64,000 bases of DNA, from NCBI RefSeq assembly GCF_021233055.1, contig NZ_CP089538.1, positions 2,496,501-2,560,500 on the forward strand. The letters are read 5' to 3'. Shown one piece after another: positions 25,466 through 31,988 of this stretch. Source of the stretch: Spirosoma oryzicola (GTDB lineage: Bacteria; Bacteroidota; Bacteroidia; Cytophagales; Spirosomataceae). A program made the position numbers and the translations under genes. The notes beneath the pieces were generated by a model. It searched no databases. It saw only the letters and a program-made list of their open reading frames with translations, and was not told the DNA's origin. Every line of letters begins with the position of its first letter. Within the stretch, counting starts at the first letter, position 1.

Positions 25466-26109
25466 TACTCGTCGGTACTTTCGCCCGTATCGGAATTCTC
25501 GTCAGCGCCCGTTTGCTCGTCCGGATTCGGGCTTTCGGGCTCCATCGCGCTCAGCACCGATTCCAGTTCTTTGATTTTGGCGCTGATCTCAACGCCTTGA
25601 TCAATGGCGTGGTCCTGATCGTCAACGTCGGCGAGCGCCTTCATTTTGTCGCGCCAGAAATTCAGCTCCCGGATTAAGTGTGCGTACTGAGCAGGATTGG
25701 TTTCGGCGGTACCGGCTGCTTCGGGTGTCGGATCGGTAGCCTGACCAAACGGCATTTCTTCGGTATCGTCAATATCGCGCTGGTAATCACTCGGACGAAA
25801 CGGCTCGGTTTTAACCAGATCAAAGGTGTCCAAACTGTAGTATTCCCGTTCGTAGGTTTTGTAATTCTTGATCATGCGCGCCCGGACTTCCCGCATCTCG
25901 AAACGGTTATTAAGCCGGTTACACATCTCGTTGAATTGCTGCTTGATGGCGTCAATCTGATGCTTGAAATCACTCATGACCGCTTTCTTCTCGTCTTCTT
26001 TTTCCTGCCAGTCCTGAGACAGACGGGCAATAACGGGACCCATAAGATTTAGCTCATCCTGGGTAAACTGATAGCGGATTTCGACTTGCTGGATTTCGTG
26101 TTTCATCAC
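25465..26109 (-). CDS. Acidic coiled-coil early protein
   Basis: A 214-residue protein. The first 110 residues form a helical, charged segment (KHQIDAIKQQFNEMCNRLNNRFEMREVRARMIKNYKTYERE), followed by a disordered Glu/Thr/Pro-rich region, a short helical domain (HLIRELNFWRDKMKALADVD) and an acidic Asp/Glu/Ser-rich tail. It lies between the RuvC-like nuclease and small early genes. Some phage proteins of this type accompany replication or recombination enzymes, but I cannot name it. Confidence 0.55.
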   Translation of the reverse strand: MMKHEIQQVEIRYQFTQDELNLMGPVIARLSQDWQEKEDEKKAVMSDFKHQIDAIKQQFNEMCNRLNNRFEMREVRARMIKNYKTYEREYYSLDTFDLVKTEPFRPSDYQRDIDDTEEMPFGQATDPTPEAAGTAETNPAQYAHLIRELNFWRDKMKALADVDDQDHAIDQGVEISAKIKELESVLSAMEPESPNPDEQTGADENSDTGESTDE

Positions 26110-26138
26110 TGTATTGTTTAGGAGTTAATTGATGCTGA

Positions 26139-26639
26139 TTAGCGACCGAAGCACAACCGGGCCGCGTCGATCTTTTCTTGGTTTTTGGTGTCGATACCCG
26201 TGAACTGTTTCATGTCAGCGGGTTTCCATTTGGCCGAGGTTGGCTTGACTTCGACTACTTCATAGCCCGCTTTGCGTAGCTGCTCGCAGATCAGTTGACC
26301 CGTTGCCGCGTTGCGGCCTACGTCATTGGCGATTCGGTTACTGACGCCGAGCAGGTAGCGGGCAGCGGCTTCGGGATGCTCTTTGAGTCGATCAGGAATT
26401 TTTACGTCGTGATACTGAGGGTTGCGGTTTCGCCATCCCGCATCAACGTAGACTGTCACAGTTGCCAAATCGAATCCGGATATGTAGGCAATCGTTGCGT
26501 CAAAATCTTTCAGCGATAATTCAAGTATGCGTTTGGCGATCCGGCAGTACAGAGCGACCCCGTTTTTTTTGACATCCGGATCGATGCCAATTGCATACTG
26601 TTTTTGCGGGGTGCGGTTAATCGGCATTACGTAGGCCAT
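26139..26639 (-). CDS. RuvC-like endonuclease (Holliday-junction resolvase fold)
   Basis: A 166-residue protein with an RNase H-like layout: first strand YAIGIDPDVKKNGVALY with acidic D20, a second strand VTVYVDAGWRN, a helical GRNAATGQLICEQLRKAGYEVVEVKP segment, and a C-terminal IDAARLCFG carrying a conserved aspartate. This order matches RuvC-type crossover junction nucleases, which resolve recombination or branched replication intermediates before packaging. It follows the helicase loader by one base, consistent with a replication/recombination module. Confidence 0.65.
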   Translation of the reverse strand: MAYVMPINRTPQKQYAIGIDPDVKKNGVALYCRIAKRILELSLKDFDATIAYISGFDLATVTVYVDAGWRNRNPQYHDVKIPDRLKEHPEAAARYLLGVSNRIANDVGRNAATGQLICEQLRKAGYEVVEVKPTSAKWKPADMKQFTGIDTKNQEKIDAARLCFGR

Positions 26640-27493
26640 TATTTGCGTCGGTCTGGTGTGGTTTCTGGAATTTCGATCTGGTTGAACATTTCGCGCATCC
26701 GGCTCCGAATCCGGGAGTCGTAACGGGCTTCGATCTGTTCAGCGGTTAGGTTGGTCGTGATGTGCGTTGTCCGGAAGCCGAGCGGTAAATCGTAGCGATG
26801 CAGGCTGTTGTAGCGCATTTGTAGAATCGACATCATTGTATCGCATTCATTGCCCATGCTCTTAGCGATTTGCTCAACACCGAGATCATCGAAACAGAAG
26901 CCACCCGCTGTATGCCGGAACGCATTGCTGTACATCGGACCCGCTTGGGCCGCGTAGTAATCCAGACTGGCAACACCGCCACCGCTATCGGGATGGCGCT
27001 GGTAGTCAGCAGCCACGTCCAGACAGGTTACCCACCGGTAGGAGCAAACGGGATTTTGCTGGAATAGCTTCATAAGCCACGTTTTACCCTGACCGGGGCG
27101 GGTACCGACCAGTAGTATTCCCTTCGAAAGATCCTTGCCGTATTCGGTTTCAAACCGCTGGTCGCTGGTGAAGTACATCGACAGCATCCGAAGCAGGTCT
27201 TTGTTGTGGTCATCGACTACGAAGCCGCGAAACTTGTCCTGTGCCTGTTTGAGAATCCAAGCGTAGAATTCCTTCGCGCCAATCTTAATCGGCTGGTTGG
27301 CTTCGCGAACCTTCTGTTCGTATTCTTCCCGGTTCTTTTGAATCCGAAGCTGGTTGGCTTTGGCGTGGCGGGCCGCTTTCAACGCAGCAACCGTTTCGGC
27401 TTCGGTTAGCTCCACCTCCTCAAAGTTGTCCGAAGCTGGTTCCGATGCGAGGTTTGGTAAGTTCTTTTCGATTAGCTGATTGAGTTGTTGCAT
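26639..27493 (-). CDS. DnaC-like helicase-loader ATPase
   Basis: A 284-residue AAA+ ATPase. Walker A is GTRPGQGKT at 130-138; Walker B is FCFDDLG at about 200-205; a sensor-1-like TTHITTN and a terminal arginine cluster RIRSRMREMF follow. The N-terminal about 90 residues are a charged helical extension. It resembles DnaC/IstB-type loaders that deliver the replicative helicase to an origin. Its 5' end overlaps the replication-protein gene by 74 bases, giving a lambda O-P-like pair. Confidence 0.8.
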   Translation of the reverse strand: MQQLNQLIEKNLPNLASEPASDNFEEVELTEAETVAALKAARHAKANQLRIQKNREEYEQKVREANQPIKIGAKEFYAWILKQAQDKFRGFVVDDHNKDLLRMLSMYFTSDQRFETEYGKDLSKGILLVGTRPGQGKTWLMKLFQQNPVCSYRWVTCLDVAADYQRHPDSGGGVASLDYYAAQAGPMYSNAFRHTAGGFCFDDLGVEQIAKSMGNECDTMMSILQMRYNSLHRYDLPLGFRTTHITTNLTAEQIEARYDSRIRSRMREMFNQIEIPETTPDRRK

Positions 27494-28424
27494 TGGATTT
27501 GAATTGGCGTTTTTGATTGTTTTCGTGCCAGTAGGCTAAGCGAGTCGGCAAACTCCATGTGTCTTCTTTTTCTCGTCGGAACCGCTTGCCGTTTTCGTTG
27601 TGCTCAGTCCAGTAGGCGATAAAGGCTTTGTACATTTCGTCGGAATACTTGCCGGGATTCTTCTTGTAGTACTCTCTGACGGTCTGCTTGAAAGTTTCGA
27701 TTCGATCTTCGAGAGGGGGGGCGCCGGAATTGGGGGTGAGCCCTTTTTTGATTTTGAGATTAAGTCGTTCCTGAATCTCCTTTCTGATTTGTTCGTTGTC
27801 GCGATCAGCGACAAAAAGAATGTGATGGGTTAGTATTGAGTTTATATTGAGTTTAGTATCTGTATCCTTATATATAGATTCCTCATTTTGAGAAATGGAC
27901 TCCTCATTTTGAGGGATCGATGTATCATTTTGAGGAATGGAAATCTCATTTTGAGGAATCGACGTATCAGAATGAGAAATCGACGTATCATTTTGAGGAA
28001 TGGAGACAGCAATTGTTGATGTTGCGGTTGATTGAGTCGATTTCTCATTTTGAGGAATCGACTCAATCAACCAATCCAACAGATGTTTTCCGCGGCCAAA
28101 CCAGGTCTTTTTATCCAGATTGTCACGACGGTTAAAGTGGTCGGTTTTTATCCAGCCTGATTCAGTTAGTTGACCAATCCAGCGGGCAATAGACTTTTCA
28201 TTGAGGTAGGGGTATTTTTCGGCTAATCCTTTGGCGGTGTCATAAGTCCAGTATTCTCCTTTGTGGAAGTGAGTGTCGCTTTTGCGTTTCTCATTTTCGG
28301 TTATCCAGAAATTTATATTGCCGACTAGGATAGCTTTCTCTACTCCTATCTCTATAGCTAAAGCCGCGTCGAAGGAGTGCATTGAGCCCTTCTTGATCTC
28401 GGTATTGCGGCTTGTTGTGGACAT
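27420..28424 (-). CDS. Phage replication initiator-like protein with winged helix and heptad-like sequence repeats
   Basis: A 334-residue protein; I choose ATG 28424 (MSTTSRNTEIKKG) over the longer frame because the upstream residues fit a leader. A winged-helix domain spans about 20-100 (WTYDTAKGLAEKYPYLNEKSIARWIGQLTESGWI). Residues 122-184 are a repeated SIPQN(D/E)x(T/E) heptad, encoded by 21-bp DNA repeats. The C-terminal domain at 205-290 includes ETFKQTVREYYKKNPGKYSDEMYKAFIAYW. Such proteins bind the phage origin, recruiting the loader encoded next door. The DNA repeats inside the gene are therefore good candidates for its binding sites. Confidence 0.75.
   Translation of the reverse strand: MSTTSRNTEIKKGSMHSFDAALAIEIGVEKAILVGNINFWITENEKRKSDTHFHKGEYWTYDTAKGLAEKYPYLNEKSIARWIGQLTESGWIKTDHFNRRDNLDKKTWFGRGKHLLDWLIESIPQNEKSTQSTATSTIAVSIPQNDTSISHSDTSIPQNEISIPQNDTSIPQNEESISQNEESIYKDTDTKLNINSILTHHILFVADRDNEQIRKEIQERLNLKIKKGLTPNSGAPPLEDRIETFKQTVREYYKKNPGKYSDEMYKAFIAYWTEHNENGKRFRREKEDTWSLPTRLAYWHENNQKRQFKSNATTQSANRKELTKPRIGTSFGQL
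27829..27880. other. AT-rich tract beside the iterons (possible DNA-unwinding element)
   Basis: About 50 bases strikingly rich in A and T, containing two copies of TATTGAGTTTA and the run TATATATAGATT, directly adjoining the last 21-bp iteron. It is coding sequence of the replication gene, yet its composition differs from the surrounding DNA. Order along the gene is iterons then AT-rich tract, as in the lambda origin. Confidence 0.5.
27881..28006. repeat. Six 21-bp iterons inside the replication gene (origin candidate)
   Basis: The core CATTTTGAG begins at 27884, 27905, 27926, 27947 and 27989, with a variant CAGAATGAG at 27968; the spacing is exactly 21 bases throughout. Each core sits in the interrupted palindrome CTCA-TTT-TGAG or a close variant, followed by GAATGGA or GATCGA. 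A seventh core lies at 28046. Tandem, dyad-symmetric iterons within an initiator gene next to a helicase-loader gene are the hallmark of lambda-type origins. Confidence 0.75.
28026..28072. repeat. 47-bp palindrome centred on a seventh iteron core
   Basis: Perfect 17-base arms, GGTTGATTGAGTCGATT (28026-28042) and its complement (28056-28072), enclose 13 bases that contain another iteron core, itself CTCA-TTT-TGAG. The whole 47-base block can form a cruciform or bind a dimeric protein. It lies inside the replication gene, upstream of the six tandem iterons. Confidence 0.8.
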
Positions 28425-28429
28425 AACGA

Positions 28430-28561
28430 CTAGTAAAAAAGGGCGACGATATTCGGCCACAGGGAGCCGATAATGATTATGGCCATAAAGACAAGGCCAG
28501 CGAGCAGCAGGCCAACCGAGGCCATGACGCTGTTTTCGGGGTTTGGATCAGGTCTGCACAT
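28430..28561 (-). CDS. 43-residue single-span membrane protein
   Basis: A short frame, MCRPDPNPENSVMASV then a hydrophobic segment GLLLAGLVFMAIIIIGSLW and NIVALFY. The ATG is one base after the stop of the preceding gene at 28563, and the end is 5 bases before the replication gene, so it fits the operon with no gap. A membrane-anchored accessory or superinfection-exclusion role is possible. Nothing more can be read from it. Confidence 0.55.
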   Translation of the reverse strand: MCRPDPNPENSVMASVGLLLAGLVFMAIIIIGSLWPNIVALFY

Positions 28562-28562
28562 A

Positions 28563-28943
28563 TCAGTTCGGGAGTAAGTCAGTGAGAAGCCAGGCGTTGT
28601 GTGTAAATCGGCTGTAACCAATGAGTAGTTGTCCCTCTTCGGGCGTGTAGGGTGTAACGGACAGCATCGCCGACGATAGCTTGTCAATGAAATGAATCCG
28701 GTAGGCTTGCTCATGCCAGTCCTGTTTGAAGTACATGTCGTACAGTCGACGCGCCCGGCAGCGAACCCACCGAATCAGTTTGTAGCCAGTATACCGGTTG
28801 TAGCTGTGGTCCTGAGCGAGTTGGGCCAGTTCACGTTTGAACAGATCCTGCCAGTTCGCGTGATTAGTCTCACCGGGCAAATACTCCCATAAATCAGCGA
28901 CGAGCAGCCGGGCCGCTGATTGGAATTTGTGTGTCGTTTCCAT
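28563..28943 (-). CDS. Early phage protein, unknown function
   Basis: A 126-residue, helical, Trp/Arg-rich protein (WVRCRARRLYDMYFKQDWHEQAYRIHFID) without membrane segments. Its ATG overlaps the stop of the 49-residue membrane protein (TGATG). The C-terminus (YTPEEGQLLIGYSRFTHNAWLLTDLLPN) looks folded. It is probably a transcribed early accessory protein; the family is not recognised. Confidence 0.6.
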   Translation of the reverse strand: METTHKFQSAARLLVADLWEYLPGETNHANWQDLFKRELAQLAQDHSYNRYTGYKLIRWVRCRARRLYDMYFKQDWHEQAYRIHFIDKLSSAMLSVTPYTPEEGQLLIGYSRFTHNAWLLTDLLPN

Positions 28944-29092
28944 CAGCTTAAGCGGTTTTTGTTGAAGAGCGACACGAAGTAGTCAGCAATTGGCCGCGCC
29001 GTGAAGACGACGATAAAAGCAGTGTTGGCAAGAAAGACGATCAGTAAAGCAGCACAGATAATAAAATCTGTCACGGGATGGTCAGAGAACAT
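28943..29092 (-). CDS. 49-residue membrane protein, first gene after the early promoter
   Basis: A short frame starting MFSDHPVTDFIICAALLIVFLANTAFIVVF: one strong membrane segment at about 10-30, then a basic tail RPIADYFVSLFNKNRLS. Its stop overlaps the next ATG. It is the first gene downstream of the candidate early promoter at about 29150, so it would be strongly expressed at the start of lytic growth or induction. Confidence 0.55.
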   Translation of the reverse strand: MFSDHPVTDFIICAALLIVFLANTAFIVVFTARPIADYFVSLFNKNRLS

Positions 29093-29146
29093 AGGATGTA
29101 GAGGTTTACATTATAGGCTTTATTTGTTCGCCGTTGAATGACGCTT

Positions 29147-29177
29147 CAAACGTAAAATATTTTATTTAAATATACAA
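29147..29177 (-). promoter_or_regulatory. Early promoter candidate (TAnnTTTG)
   Basis: On the minus strand TACGTTTG (29147-29154) matches the Bacteroidota -7 consensus. About 20 bases upstream is ATTG, a partial -33 match, which lies inside one arm of the operator palindrome at 29175-29195. It would drive the 29092-22090 early operon. Overlap with the operator suggests repression by the HTH protein encoded at 29700. Confidence 0.55.
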
Positions 29178-29195
29178 TACTTGTTGTAAGTATTG
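29175..29195. promoter_or_regulatory. Operator palindrome upstream of the early operon
   Basis: Perfect 8-base arms CAATACTT and AAGTATTG separated by 5 bases. The 12-base string TACAATACTTGT (29173-29184) recurs as its exact complement at 29675-29686, just before the repressor gene, and a related copy is at 29605-29618. This distribution is typical of a phage immunity operator. Confidence 0.65.
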
Positions 29196-29280
29196 GTAAA
29201 AAAATAGTGGAGAATTAACACGTTTGTTTAAAATCTCCACTTCTCCCAATAGCTAACACAAATACCAAAATCGTCTAGTT

Positions 29281-29574
29281 TTAGGCTTCCAATGGTTGCA
29301 TCAGCTCTTCTTCTATTATCTTAAGCTCTTTACGAATGGCTCTCAAACGCTCTTTAATTACATCTGTAGAGTTCATTTCAAGCACCCAAAGCATTAAATG
29401 TTTCTTAACATTTAAATCAATTGTTTTACCGCTCAATGTATTTTTTACAATATCATCGGTGTAAAATGATTTCCGTTTGGGCTTCAACCCGCTATCATTC
29501 AGACGCTTCACTAGCTCCGAACTAACGTTGGCACTTTTGGGCAGCAATTCCGTTAAATAAATGAGATTTTCCAT
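29281..29574 (-). CDS. Small early/regulatory protein opposite the repressor
   Basis: A 97-residue basic then acidic helical protein (DVIKERLRAIRKELKIIEEELMQPLEA at the end). It is transcribed divergently from the HTH repressor across a 125-base operator region, which is the place of a cro-type or antirepressor gene. I see no clear helix-turn-helix, although VSSELVKRLNDSGLKPKRKSF could be part of one. The codon use is AT-richer than the late genes. The role is inferred from position only. Confidence 0.55.
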   Translation of the reverse strand: MENLIYLTELLPKSANVSSELVKRLNDSGLKPKRKSFYTDDIVKNTLSGKTIDLNVKKHLMLWVLEMNSTDVIKERLRAIRKELKIIEEELMQPLEA

Positions 29575-29604
29575 AGGTGTTGTATATGATGATATATTTA
29601 CTAT

Positions 29605-29686
29605 ACTTGTATTGTAAAGCGCAACAGATGTTTTATCTATCGTCGCGCTAAACTACTATCTTGGTTTAATTAAAACAAGTATTGTA
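29605..29686. promoter_or_regulatory. Operator-like repeats in the divergent control region
   Basis: GTATTGTAAA occurs at 29609-29618 and 29679-29688; the second is part of ACAAGTATTGTA, the exact complement of the operator string at 29173-29184. They flank the middle of the divergent region between the 29574 gene and the repressor and would allow repressor autoregulation. Confidence 0.55.
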
Positions 29687-29699
29687 AAATAAAAATTGC

Positions 29700-30260
29700 A
29701 TGGAAGAAACTAAGAAGAAAGATCTTAGCCCCGTGGCTCAACGTTTACTGAGTTTCGTTGAACAGCAGGGCGGGTATTCGGTAGTTGCCAAGCGGCTTAA
29801 TAAACACCCTCAGTTCCTATATAATATACGGGATGGTAAAGCGAAGCCTTCGTACGATACGCTTATGGAATTGTGGCAGGTATACAAAGCAAAATTCGAT
29901 CTGATGTACGTAATGACTGGAACGAGCAGTCAGGGCGGCACTGTCGAAATAGAGGCCGAACCTGTTCCCGCGCCGGTTTCTGATCGGGGTACCGAGCGGC
30001 TTGAAATGGAGAACGCCAGTTTGAAGCGTCAGGTTGAATTACTGGAAGATACGGTTAGCATACTCAGGAATGTTGTTTCCAGTCAGCTCGGGAAAGAATT
30101 AAAAACTGAGTCCGCTAACGAGTCCACCCAGGGCCAACAGCTTGTTTTGGGATTGACCTACGCCGAACGCAAAGCCGCCAACCGATTTGTTCCGGTTGAT
30201 TTTCGCGATGCATTAGGCGTATCGAAAATATTCCCGAATCAGGCTCCCATTCGGCCTTAG
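29700..30260 (+). CDS. Phage repressor-like HTH protein with coiled coil
   Basis: A 186-residue protein. Residues about 10-65 form an XRE-like helix-turn-helix (VAQRLLSFVEQQGGYSVVAKRLNKHPQFLYNIRDGKAKPSYDTL). A Pro/Glu linker follows, then a short leucine-type coiled coil at about 98-130 (LEMENASLKRQVELLEDTVSIL) for oligomerisation. It lacks a LexA-type peptidase domain. This is the usual architecture of Bacteroidota prophage repressors. Repeated operator strings on both sides of the divergent region support control of the early genes and of itself. Confidence 0.75.
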   Translation: MEETKKKDLSPVAQRLLSFVEQQGGYSVVAKRLNKHPQFLYNIRDGKAKPSYDTLMELWQVYKAKFDLMYVMTGTSSQGGTVEIEAEPVPAPVSDRGTERLEMENASLKRQVELLEDTVSILRNVVSSQLGKELKTESANESTQGQQLVLGLTYAERKAANRFVPVDFRDALGVSKIFPNQAPIRP

Positions 30261-30444
30261 GCGTTAGCGGTCAGATGCGCGAAGCGATGCGCATCCGTGG
30301 CTTTGAAGAATCGAAAGGATACCGGAACGGTAACGCAGTTTTTTGACCTGCCCAAAATCCGGCTTATTTGCTTAGTGGAGAGCGGAGAATATTGGTCGCG
30401 TTGACCCTCGCTCTCTGCATGGACCTTTAAATTGAGACCTGGTG
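30261..30444 (+). ncRNA. Structured non-coding stretch between repressor and integrase (RNA candidate)
   Basis: No convincing gene is present here. Two structures are visible: a hairpin GATGCGC/GCGCATC (30274-30295), and a nested pair, outer GAGAGCG/CGCTCTC (30378-30384 with 30409-30415) around inner GGTC/GACC (30394-30397 with 30403-30406). A strong terminator follows at once. It may be a repressor 3' UTR or a small RNA. No promoter consensus was found. Confidence 0.35.
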
Positions 30445-30475
30445 CCCGATAAGATAACTTTATCGGGTTTTTTTT
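30445..30475 (+). terminator. Strong intrinsic terminator before the integrase gene
   Basis: Arms CCCGATAA and TTATCGGG, loop 7 bases, followed by T8. It ends repressor-side transcription 160 bases before the integrase. Confidence 0.9.
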
Positions 30476-30535
30476 GTGCCTTTTTTCTGCTGATAGCAAA
30501 CGGTTTAAGGACCAAATCCCTCTGATTTTGAAAAG

Positions 30536-30575
30536 TGTTGGCACTCCTGTTGGCACTTAAATCCACTGTTGGCAC
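30536..30575 (+). repeat. Three TGTTGGCAC direct repeats before the integrase (arm-type sites?)
   Basis: Exact TGTTGGCAC at 30536-30544, 30548-30556 and 30567-30575. Direct repeats just outside an integrase gene are typical of arm-type recombinase binding sites or the attachment region. No partner att site can be seen in the window. Confidence 0.55.
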
Positions 30576-30593
30576 CCCTCCCTTTTCATATGA

Positions 30594-30635
30594 TGCACCT
30601 AGTTATGACTGTCTAACCAGACCATAAGAGGTGCA
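30594..30635 (+). promoter_or_regulatory. Hairpin ending at the integrase start codon
   Basis: TGCACCT (30594-30600) pairs with AGGTGCA (30629-30635), which touches the ATG at 30636; an inner GTCT-AACC-AGAC hairpin (30611-30622) stacks within. AGGTG is the only Shine-Dalgarno-like sequence, so the fold could hide the ribosome site and limit integrase synthesis, or form part of the attachment site. Confidence 0.4.
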
Positions 30636-31862
30636 ATGAACATCAACCGCATGGAAGTTAAATACTGGCTGCACGACTCCAAAACGCCGGGTAAAGCTCA
30701 GATCTATTGCAACATCACCGTAAAGGGACAGCGTATCCAGATTGGCTCTACAGGCATTACCATCTACCGAGATCACTGGAATGCCGACACACAACGGATC
30801 ACAAAACATAACCCCAGGTCACAGTTTTTAAACGAACAACTGATTGCCCAAGAGTTGCAGCTGATGAGCATCTTCACCGATTTATTTACGAAGAAAGCGC
30901 CTATCACTGCCGGTAAAATCAAGCGGCTATTTAAACAAGGGGCTGGCGAAACCACGGTATTGCTGACCGCTTTTGATCTGTTCTTAAAAGACGTTAAAAC
31001 GAATCCGGAATGTAGTGAGAATACCTGGGAAGCCTACGACGATTGCCGTAAAAAGCTGATTAACTTTCTGATCTCGGAGAAAGCCTTGGATTTAGTCGTT
31101 GAAGAATTCGACGTGGCCTATCTGAAGAAGTATCGCAAATGGATGAAGCTCATTCCAGTCGGCGATAAAATTGGCCACAAAGACAGCTACATCCGGAAAC
31201 ATAGTCAAACCATCAAACAAGTGACAAAGTGGGCAAAGGCCAACCACCTAGCTGATCATAACAACCTGGAAGGCTTCAAGGTCCCCAACGCCAAATACGA
31301 CGACCCCATCTACTTAACGGACGAAGAATTCGAACGCCTGGTAAACCATCGCTTTGATAACCCCCATAAGCAGCAAGCTGCCGATATGTTCATAATCTAT
31401 TGCCGGACAGGCTTCCACTATGGCGATCTTAAAGATTTTATTAAGCAGTACCAAACCGCTCTACGCCGGGGTATTGATGGCAAGCCTTGGCTGATCAAGG
31501 ATCGCATCAAAACGGAAGTAACCGCCAGAGTGCCCCAGTTCAAAGAAGTGGAAGCCATTGTCGAGAGATATGGTGGCTGGGAAAAACTGCCAGTCAAGGC
31601 CAATAAGACGATGAATGACTGGTTAAAATTGATTGCCGGCGAGCTAGGCTTCCATCCTGATCTGTCAACGAAGGCAGGTCGTAAGACATTTACTGACTGG
31701 TGTTACAATACGCTCGGTCTATCAACTGAAGCCGTCAAAGTAATGCTGGGTCGCAAGTCCGAGAAAGGCTTGGAAGTATATGGCCGACCTGACGAGCGCC
31801 GAGTTATTGCTGAATTAAATCAGAGTGTAGTTTTTAAACAGGATACACAAGATATGCCCTAG
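30636..31862 (+). CDS. Tyrosine recombinase (phage integrase) with divergent active site
   Basis: A 408-residue protein with the Bacteroidota integrase layout: arm-binding domain (about 1-100), SAM-like core-binding domain (110-215), catalytic domain (225-395). The nucleophile Y382 (EVYGR) and the second arginine R349 (AGRKTF) are present. The first arginine position reads TGFHYGDL (H261). The HxxR histidine is K346, and the LGH histidine is R373 (MLGRKS). Some Bacteroidota recombinases lack the first arginine, but three changes together are unusual. It is the likely integrase of the first element. Confidence 0.85.
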   Translation: MNINRMEVKYWLHDSKTPGKAQIYCNITVKGQRIQIGSTGITIYRDHWNADTQRITKHNPRSQFLNEQLIAQELQLMSIFTDLFTKKAPITAGKIKRLFKQGAGETTVLLTAFDLFLKDVKTNPECSENTWEAYDDCRKKLINFLISEKALDLVVEEFDVAYLKKYRKWMKLIPVGDKIGHKDSYIRKHSQTIKQVTKWAKANHLADHNNLEGFKVPNAKYDDPIYLTDEEFERLVNHRFDNPHKQQAADMFIIYCRTGFHYGDLKDFIKQYQTALRRGIDGKPWLIKDRIKTEVTARVPQFKEVEAIVERYGGWEKLPVKANKTMNDWLKLIAGELGFHPDLSTKAGRKTFTDWCYNTLGLSTEAVKVMLGRKSEKGLEVYGRPDERRVIAELNQSVVFKQDTQDMP

Positions 31863-31898
31863 CAATTTGCAATAGATCTTACGCTCTATTGCAAATTG
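31863..31898 (+). terminator. Long hairpin terminator after the integrase
   Basis: Perfect 14-base arms CAATTTGCAATAGA and TCTATTGCAAATTG with an 8-base loop, 1 base after the integrase stop codon. T-rich sequence follows about 15 bases later. It also marks the sharp change from balanced to AT-rich DNA. Confidence 0.65.
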
Positions 31899-31933
31899 TT
31901 TAACTAATTTATTTTTTTTCAAATGGAAAAGGC

Positions 31934-31988
31934 AGGCATTAAATAAATTAAGTTGAAATTGTTTAATAACTCAATTTATTTAATGCCT
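31934..31988 (-). terminator. Inverted repeat at the 3' end of the defence-like operon
   Basis: Perfect 16-base arms AGGCATTAAATAAATT and AATTTATTTAATGCCT enclose 23 bases and cover the stop codon of the PIN-like gene. It probably ends minus-strand transcription, although it could also be a remnant of the insertion boundary. Confidence 0.5.

Noticed and set aside
27881..28006. CRISPR array interpretation of the 21-bp repeats
   Set aside because: There are no unique spacers; units are contiguous, in frame and encode heptads in a replication protein.
30274..30295. GATGCGC/GCGCATC hairpin as a terminator of the repressor gene
   Set aside because: No T run follows; the terminator at 30445-30475 is much better.
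30257..30556. Minus-strand frame of 99 residues between repressor and integrase
   Set aside because: It runs antisense through a strong terminator and hairpins, has a low-quality composition and no context.
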